9,523 nt of DNA from contig JAAWGY010000154.1 of the NCBI GenBank assembly GCA_022795575.1, forward strand, positions 1 to 9,523, written 5' to 3'. Numbering within the stretch: the stretch's first letter is position 1; every line of letters starts with the position of its first letter. Shown here one piece after another: positions 6,303-9,523 of the stretch. The position numbers were made by a program, and so were the translations under genes. The DNA is from Angelakisella sp. GTDB taxonomy: Bacteria; Bacillota; Clostridia; Oscillospirales; Ruminococcaceae. Under the pieces are notes generated by a model. It did not search any database and was not told where the DNA came from. It saw nothing but the letters and a program-made list of their open reading frames with translations.

Positions 6303-7604
6303 TTACTGCTTCTGGCGGTCGGTAAAGGTGGTCAGGGGGAAGATTCTCCGCTTCTCCATCATCTTCGCCTCCAGCTTCTTGTCGCTGGCAATCATGTCGT
6401 TGAGGGCGAAATCCCCCAGGAAGTCGATGGAGTCGTCGGCAGTCTTGTCCAGGACACCCTGGTTGTTGGCCAGCCGTACCCCCTTCAGCGCCATCTCGGC
6501 GGCGTCCAGGGCAATGGCGGTGCCGGAGGCCATCCGCAGGGCGCAGGCCAGCTTGGCGCCGTCGCAGACCACCCCAAAGACGTTGGGGATCAGGTTCTGG
6601 ATGGCGATCTCCACCTGCTCCTCGGTGCCGCCCTGGAGCAGCACCGCCCCGGTGGCGACCCCCATGGAGGCGGCGACCTCGCAGGAGCACATGGTGGGCG
6701 CCTTGCCGATGCGGTGGATCACGGCGGTGGCCACCAGGAAGCTGAGGGCCAGGGCCCGCTGCATGGGCTCGTTGCCGGTGCCCAGGTCCTTGGCCAGGCT
6801 CACCAGGGGCATGGAGGAGGCGATGCCCACGTTGCCCTTGCCGGCGACGCTCATAATGGGCAGGCTGACGCCGGACATCCGGCCCTCGCAGGCAGCGGCG
6901 GCAACCGCCTTGGCCCGGCTGACGGGGCTGGGGTGCTGGGTGGCCAGCAGCCCCCGGCCAATGCCGATGCTCACATCCGGGTGGGAGAGGACATGGTCGG
7001 ACATGGCGGTGTTCATCTCGGCGGCCTCCAGCAAAAAGTCGAATTTTTCGATGGGGGTGGTGGTGGCAAAGTCGTAGAAGTCCTTGATCTTGTACTTCAT
7101 CAGCGGCGTCTGGCCGGCCTTGTTCAGGGCGTCGGGCTCCTTGTCCAGCAGCACCTCGTCGTTGCGGGCCTTGTAGATCAGGCCGTCCTGGGCCCCTTGG
7201 ATGATGGCGACGCCCACGCCGCGGTCGGTCTCGATGGTGATCTTGCGGGGATGGGTGAGGGTGGTGTAGTCGGTATTCTCCACCATCTCCACCAGCTCGG
7301 CCACCTTGCGGGCCTTCAGCTCCCCTTCCGGGGTAACGGAGTGGAGCACCTCCAGGCCGGCCTTGGGGTCGCCGCAGACCGCCCCCAGGGCGGCGGCCAT
7401 CTCCAGGCCCAGCATCTCGGTTCCGGGGAAGGCCACATCGTCGCTCTTGGGGCCGAAGCCGTCGGCGATGATCCGCTTGATCTCGCCGCCGATGGCGTCG
7501 TAGGCCTGTGCGGCCACAAAGCAGATGCCGATGGGCCCGGTGCAGCCCAAAGCGGGTTTGGTTTCCCGGCGCAGAATGTCCAGCAGCTCCTGATACCGTT
7601 CCAT
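6303..7604 (-). CDS. cyuA: L-cysteine desulfidase / UPF0597 (CyuA/YhaM) family, Fe-S ammonia-lyase fold
   Basis: A 433-residue cytosolic enzyme of the serine dehydratase alpha-chain superfamily. Characterised CyuA members release sulfide, ammonia and pyruvate from L-cysteine using an oxygen-sensitive [4Fe-4S] cluster. The hallmarks are PALGCTGP near the N-terminus (C21), the AGKGNVG loop (254-260, equivalent to GSGN in relatives), MCSCEVAASMG (C306, C308) and GVVCDGAKLACALRM (C347, C354). C21, C308 and C347 are the likely cluster ligands by analogy with the archaeal enzyme. Length is normal and no damage is seen. AAGGAGG (7611-7617) precedes the ATG at 7604 by 6 bases. It is the first gene of the minus-strand set. 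Serine, or another amino acid freed by the opine-type enzyme, is a possible alternative substrate. Confidence 0.9.
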   Translation of the reverse strand: MERYQELLDILRRETKPALGCTGPIGICFVAAQAYDAIGGEIKRIIADGFGPKSDDVAFPGTEMLGLEMAAALGAVCGDPKAGLEVLHSVTPEGELKARKVAELVEMVENTDYTTLTHPRKITIETDRGVGVAIIQGAQDGLIYKARNDEVLLDKEPDALNKAGQTPLMKYKIKDFYDFATTTPIEKFDFLLEAAEMNTAMSDHVLSHPDVSIGIGRGLLATQHPSPVSRAKAVAAAACEGRMSGVSLPIMSVAGKGNVGIASSMPLVSLAKDLGTGNEPMQRALALSFLVATAVIHRIGKAPTMCSCEVAASMGVATGAVLLQGGTEEQVEIAIQNLIPNVFGVVCDGAKLACALRMASGTAIALDAAEMALKGVRLANNQGVLDKTADDSIDFLGDFALNDMIASDKKLEAKMMEKRRIFPLTTFTDRQKQ

Positions 7605-7743
7605 AAGTATCCTCCTTCAAACATCTCCGGTTTGCCTGCCGTCCCTGTATCGTCATGGACAGACACAGCATCGTCCAAAGACAGCATCTTCTGGCAGATT
7701 TTTCCAAATGTCCTTTACCGCCACTGCTTTGTCTTATGCTATT

Positions 7744-7772
7744 AGTATATTGTCTGACTACATCGTTGTCAA
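7744..7772 (-). promoter_or_regulatory. Promoter of the minus-strand cyuA-like operon
   Basis: Read on the minus strand, TTGACA (7767-7772) and TATACT (7744-7749) are spaced by 17 bp. The predicted start near 7737 gives a 5' leader of about 130 bases before the ATG at 7604, longer than needed for a ribosome binding site. The leader can form a stem between CTGTCC and GGACGG segments around 7630-7660, but I recognise no known riboswitch. Confidence 0.85.
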
Positions 7773-7804
7773 TCTGATTTTTGCAGATTCTCTGTTTTTA
7801 CAGA
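7771..7804. promoter_or_regulatory. Candidate operator, tandem TCTG/CAGA inverted repeats
   Basis: AATCTG (7771-7776) pairs with CAGATT (7784-7789), and TCTGT (7791-7795) with ACAGA (7800-7804). The first repeat overlaps the -35 box of the minus-strand promoter (7767-7772), so a bound protein would affect its use. No regulator gene for this operon is in the window. Confidence 0.4.
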
Positions 7805-7846
7805 ATAACACGACGATTTATTGGTTATTTTGACGGCATTCTTTGC

Positions 7847-7881
7847 AATTTACTCCCAGGATTCGGTTTTTTGGGTAAATT
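7847..7881. promoter_or_regulatory. Inverted repeat upstream of the FliB-like gene promoter
   Basis: AATTTAC (7847-7853) pairs with GTAAATT (7875-7881), extended by CCA (7856-7858) with TGG (7872-7874) after a two-base bulge. A competing pair is CTCCCA (7853-7858) with TGGGAG (7881-7886). It ends 18 bp upstream of the -35 box of the plus-strand promoter. It could be an operator; it has a T-rich loop, not a T-rich tail, so it does not look like a terminator. Confidence 0.4.
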
Positions 7882-7899
7882 GGGAGGGGATTTGGCACT

Positions 7900-7928
7900 T
7901 TGACAAAGGCTGCTGCCGATGATACAAT
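7900..7928 (+). promoter_or_regulatory. Promoter of the FliB-like gene
   Basis: TTGACA (7900-7905) and TACAAT (7923-7928) are spaced by 17 bp. Transcription would begin near 7935, giving a short leader of about 28 bases. The G-rich binding site AAGGGGGG (7947-7954) lies 8 bases before the ATG at 7963. Confidence 0.85.
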
Positions 7929-7962
7929 GGTGTCATCACATCGCCCAAGGGGGGTTGTCTGA

Positions 7963-9222
7963 ATGGCTGCGAAAGAGGTTGAGATCCTCCAGCCCGCCTT
8001 TTACCAGCGCTTTGCCTGCATCGGCCCGGCCTGCGATGATAACTGCTGCCACAGCTGGCCCATCCAGGTGGACAAAGCCCACTACCTTTATTACCGCGGG
8101 GTGCGGGAGCCGGCCTTTCGGGAGCTCTGCGCCGCCTCCCTTCGCCGCAAAAAGAAGGACGCCACCCCGGAGCAGTACGCCTATATCGCCCACCCGGCGG
8201 ACGGGCGCTGCCCCTTCCAGGACGGCGACGGCGGCTGCCGGATGATCCGCCTGCTGGGGCCGGATTCCCTCTGTGACACCTGCGCCATCTACCCCCGCCG
8301 CAAGGCTCAGTACCTCCCCGGGCTGTGGGAGCTCTCCCTCTCCCTTTCCTGCCAGGAGGCGGCGCGGCTGGCCCTCTTTTCCGGGGGGCCGGTGGTCTTC
8401 CGGCGGCTCCGGCGGGAGCCTTGCCCCAATGATCCCCTGGACCGCCTCCCGCCCCTTACCACCGGGGGCCGGGCCTTCCTTCCGCCCCCCGCCTACGGCC
8501 AGCCCCTGCGGCAGGCCTGTCTGGCGCTGATGGGCCGGGGGGCCTACCCCCTGCCGGAGCGGATCCTGGCCATCGCCCTGCTGCTGCGCCGGGCCCAACG
8601 GCTGCTGACAGAGGGCCGGCCGGCGGCGATCCCGGCCATGGCCGGCCAATTTTTGGCGGCGGTGGACGCAGGGGAATTTGCGGGCTTTTTCCGGCGGCTG
8701 GACTACCACCGGCTTCTCCACCTAAAGGCGCTGCACCTGCCGGTGCTTCACCTCCTTTCCGGGGCCAGGGCGCCGGTGTTCCGGCGGCTGCTGGACACCC
8801 TGCTGGCGCGCTGTGTCCAAGACCCGGCCACCGGGGAATACCGGGCGGAGGAGGCAGCACTGGAGCTTTTGCTGGAGGAGGCGGCGCAGAAGGGGGACCC
8901 GGTGCTGGCCCGGCACCCCCAGGCGGTGGAAAACTACTTTGTCTGCTACCTCTTCTCCGGCCTTTTCCCCATGCTTTACCACAGCCGGGGGCTTACCCTG
9001 GAGGAGAACGGCGTCCTGCTGGCGGAGCAGTACGCCCTGCTGCGGATGCTGCTGGCCATTCTGCCGGCAGAGGAGGGGGAGACGGAGGAGCAACGCCTGA
9101 TCCGGTCGGTGGTGGCCTTGGCCCGGATTACCCAGCACAGCGACCTGGGCGGGGCGCTGCGTGTCTTAAGGGGCGGGGCCGGGATGGACGAGATGACCCA
9201 GGTTGCCTATCTGCTGCGGTAG
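7963..9222 (+). CDS. fliB: FliB-like Cys-rich protein (flagellin lysine-N-methylase family)
   Basis: A 419-residue cytosolic protein with the FliB signature. The start is PAFYQRFACIGPACDDNCCH (11-30), followed by CPF (83-85), C92 and DSLCDTCAIYPRR (101-113), then SLSCQEAARL (127-136). Cysteines at 19, 24, 28, 29, 83, 92, 104, 107 and 130 fit metal or Fe-S binding. In Salmonella, FliB methylates surface lysines of flagellin and carries a [4Fe-4S] cluster. Here no flagellin or other motility gene is nearby, and the gene has its own promoter and terminator-like hairpin. The target protein is thus open; many non-motile Clostridia carry such genes. The C-terminal part (about 180-419) is Leu/Ala/Arg-rich, helical in appearance and without a motif I know. 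Confidence 0.85.
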   Translation: MAAKEVEILQPAFYQRFACIGPACDDNCCHSWPIQVDKAHYLYYRGVREPAFRELCAASLRRKKKDATPEQYAYIAHPADGRCPFQDGDGGCRMIRLLGPDSLCDTCAIYPRRKAQYLPGLWELSLSLSCQEAARLALFSGGPVVFRRLRREPCPNDPLDRLPPLTTGGRAFLPPPAYGQPLRQACLALMGRGAYPLPERILAIALLLRRAQRLLTEGRPAAIPAMAGQFLAAVDAGEFAGFFRRLDYHRLLHLKALHLPVLHLLSGARAPVFRRLLDTLLARCVQDPATGEYRAEEAALELLLEEAAQKGDPVLARHPQAVENYFVCYLFSGLFPMLYHSRGLTLEENGVLLAEQYALLRMLLAILPAEEGETEEQRLIRSVVALARITQHSDLGGALRVLRGGAGMDEMTQVAYLLR

Positions 9223-9302
9223 GGGCAGTTCAATGCCCGCGGGAAGCCAAGGGGCGGGCGTGGGGTTAGGTGCTCTGTCAGAACGGTAGCTCCCCCGGAC
9301 AG

Positions 9303-9331
9303 AAAAAGCCCCCCACTAAGGTGAGGGGAGC
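9303..9331 (-). terminator. Minus-strand intrinsic terminator
   Basis: On the minus strand the stem GCTCCCC-T-CAC pairs with GTGGGGGGC around the loop CTTA, followed by TTTTT (9303-9307). One pair is G-U on the minus strand but a C-A mismatch on the plus strand, which supports the minus orientation. It would end a transcript coming from the right of the window, convergent with the FliB-like gene. Confidence 0.75.
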
Positions 9332-9359
9332 AAAGGGCCCTGGCGAGACAGGGCGGGAC

Positions 9360-9398
9360 GGGCCGGCACGGTATCCTCCTTGCCGGCTGTGGCCCTTT
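9360..9398 (+). terminator. Hairpin with short T-run, possible plus-strand terminator
   Basis: GCCGGCA (9362-9368) pairs with TGCCGGC (9381-9387), and the outer GGGCC (9360-9364) can instead pair with GGCCC (9391-9395), which is followed by TTT. It is a weak candidate for ending read-through from the FliB-like gene. Confidence 0.35.
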
Positions 9399-9472
9399 AA
9401 GGCGTGTCCCTAAAGTCGCCGCATCCGTCTTTTTCTACAGGGGAAGGGGGCTTGGCTACGTCGAAAATGCTC

Positions 9473-9510
9473 GGAATCCACCAAGGATTCCTTGCGCTTT
9501 TCTCCTTGCA
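9473..9510 (+). repeat. ACCAA-loop hairpin repeat, copy B
   Basis: GGAATCC (9473-9479) pairs with GGATTCC (9485-9491) around the loop ACCAA. It is followed by TTGCGC, a T-run and CCTTGCA, as in copy A at 8-45. The copies share orientation and loop but not the stem bases. Confidence 0.55.
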
Positions 9511-9523
9511 ATCCCCCTCCCCC

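Larger units (their letters stand above)
9223..9523. other. Noncoding 3' region with several hairpins
   Basis: I find no credible gene in these 301 bases. Apart from the elements listed separately, the region holds ATGCCCGC (9233-9240) paired with GCGGGCGT (9254-9261), a weak terminator candidate for the FliB-like gene without a T-run. CTGTC and GACAG segments around 9275-9302 can also pair; their loop contains GCTCCCC, which can pair instead with GGGGAGC at 9325-9331. The region looks like the 3' end of a minus-strand transcript entering from beyond the window. Confidence 0.6.

Noticed and set aside
5689..7707. 672-codon minus-strand frame across the CyuA-like and DUF5058 genes
   Set aside because: It is out of frame with two recognisable genes, has no good ribosome binding site, and its product is Arg/Gly/Pro-rich, as expected of an off-frame reading.
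6225..7745. 506-codon plus-strand frame opposite the CyuA-like gene
   Set aside because: It is an antisense shadow, rich in His/Gly/Leu, without a promoter or ribosome binding site.
9223..9523. Known riboswitch, SRP RNA, 6S RNA or tmRNA
   Set aside because: I could not match the conserved core of any of these families on either strand.

Overview
The window looks like chromosomal DNA of a GC-rich, Gram-positive anaerobe of the Clostridia, most likely the Oscillospiraceae (Flavonifractor/Oscillibacter-like). I infer this from the T-box leader, the AGGAGG-type ribosome binding sites, the TTGACA/TATAAT promoters in an otherwise GC-rich sequence, and the gene content: a Fe-S ammonia-lyase/desulfidase, a DUF5058 membrane protein and a FliB-like Cys-rich protein. 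No flagellin, transposase, integrase, CRISPR array, tRNA or rRNA is visible.

Layout from left to right. (1) Positions 1-498 hold a hairpin repeat, a near-consensus promoter and a complete T-box leader. Its specifier codon reads ATC (isoleucine), and it ends in an intrinsic terminator. (2) Positions 499-2748, plus strand, are a two-gene operon: an XRE-cupin regulator and a medium-chain-type acyl-CoA synthetase. (3) Positions 2749-3392 and on to 3694 hold a long inverted repeat, with two arms of about 333 bp around a 129-bp spacer. The arms carry compensatory base changes in an internal stem, so the fold appears conserved. (4) Positions 3393-7604, minus strand, are four genes read right to left from a strong promoter near 7744-7772: a CyuA-like protein, DUF5058, a partner membrane protein, and an opine-dehydrogenase-family oxidoreductase. 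The right arm of the inverted repeat has replaced the last codons of the oxidoreductase gene. (5) Positions 7605-7962 are a divergent control region with two good promoters and several inverted repeats. (6) Positions 7963-9222, plus strand, encode a FliB-like Cys-rich protein. (7) Positions 9223-9523 are noncoding, with a minus-strand terminator and a second copy of the hairpin repeat seen at positions 8-45.

How the genes may work together (inference). The T-box operon would be switched on when charged tRNA-Ile is scarce. An acyl-CoA synthetase under that control would fit activation of a branched short-chain acid such as 2-methylbutyrate, for reductive carboxylation towards isoleucine. The minus-strand genes look like an uptake-and-catabolism set: two membrane proteins, an ammonia-lyase/desulfidase, and an NAD(P)-dependent opine-type dehydrogenase. 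An opine-like N-(carboxyalkyl)amino acid is a possible substrate, but the sequence does not prove it. The least described elements are the covarying inverted repeat, its invasion of a coding region, and the Ile T-box on an acyl-CoA synthetase operon.
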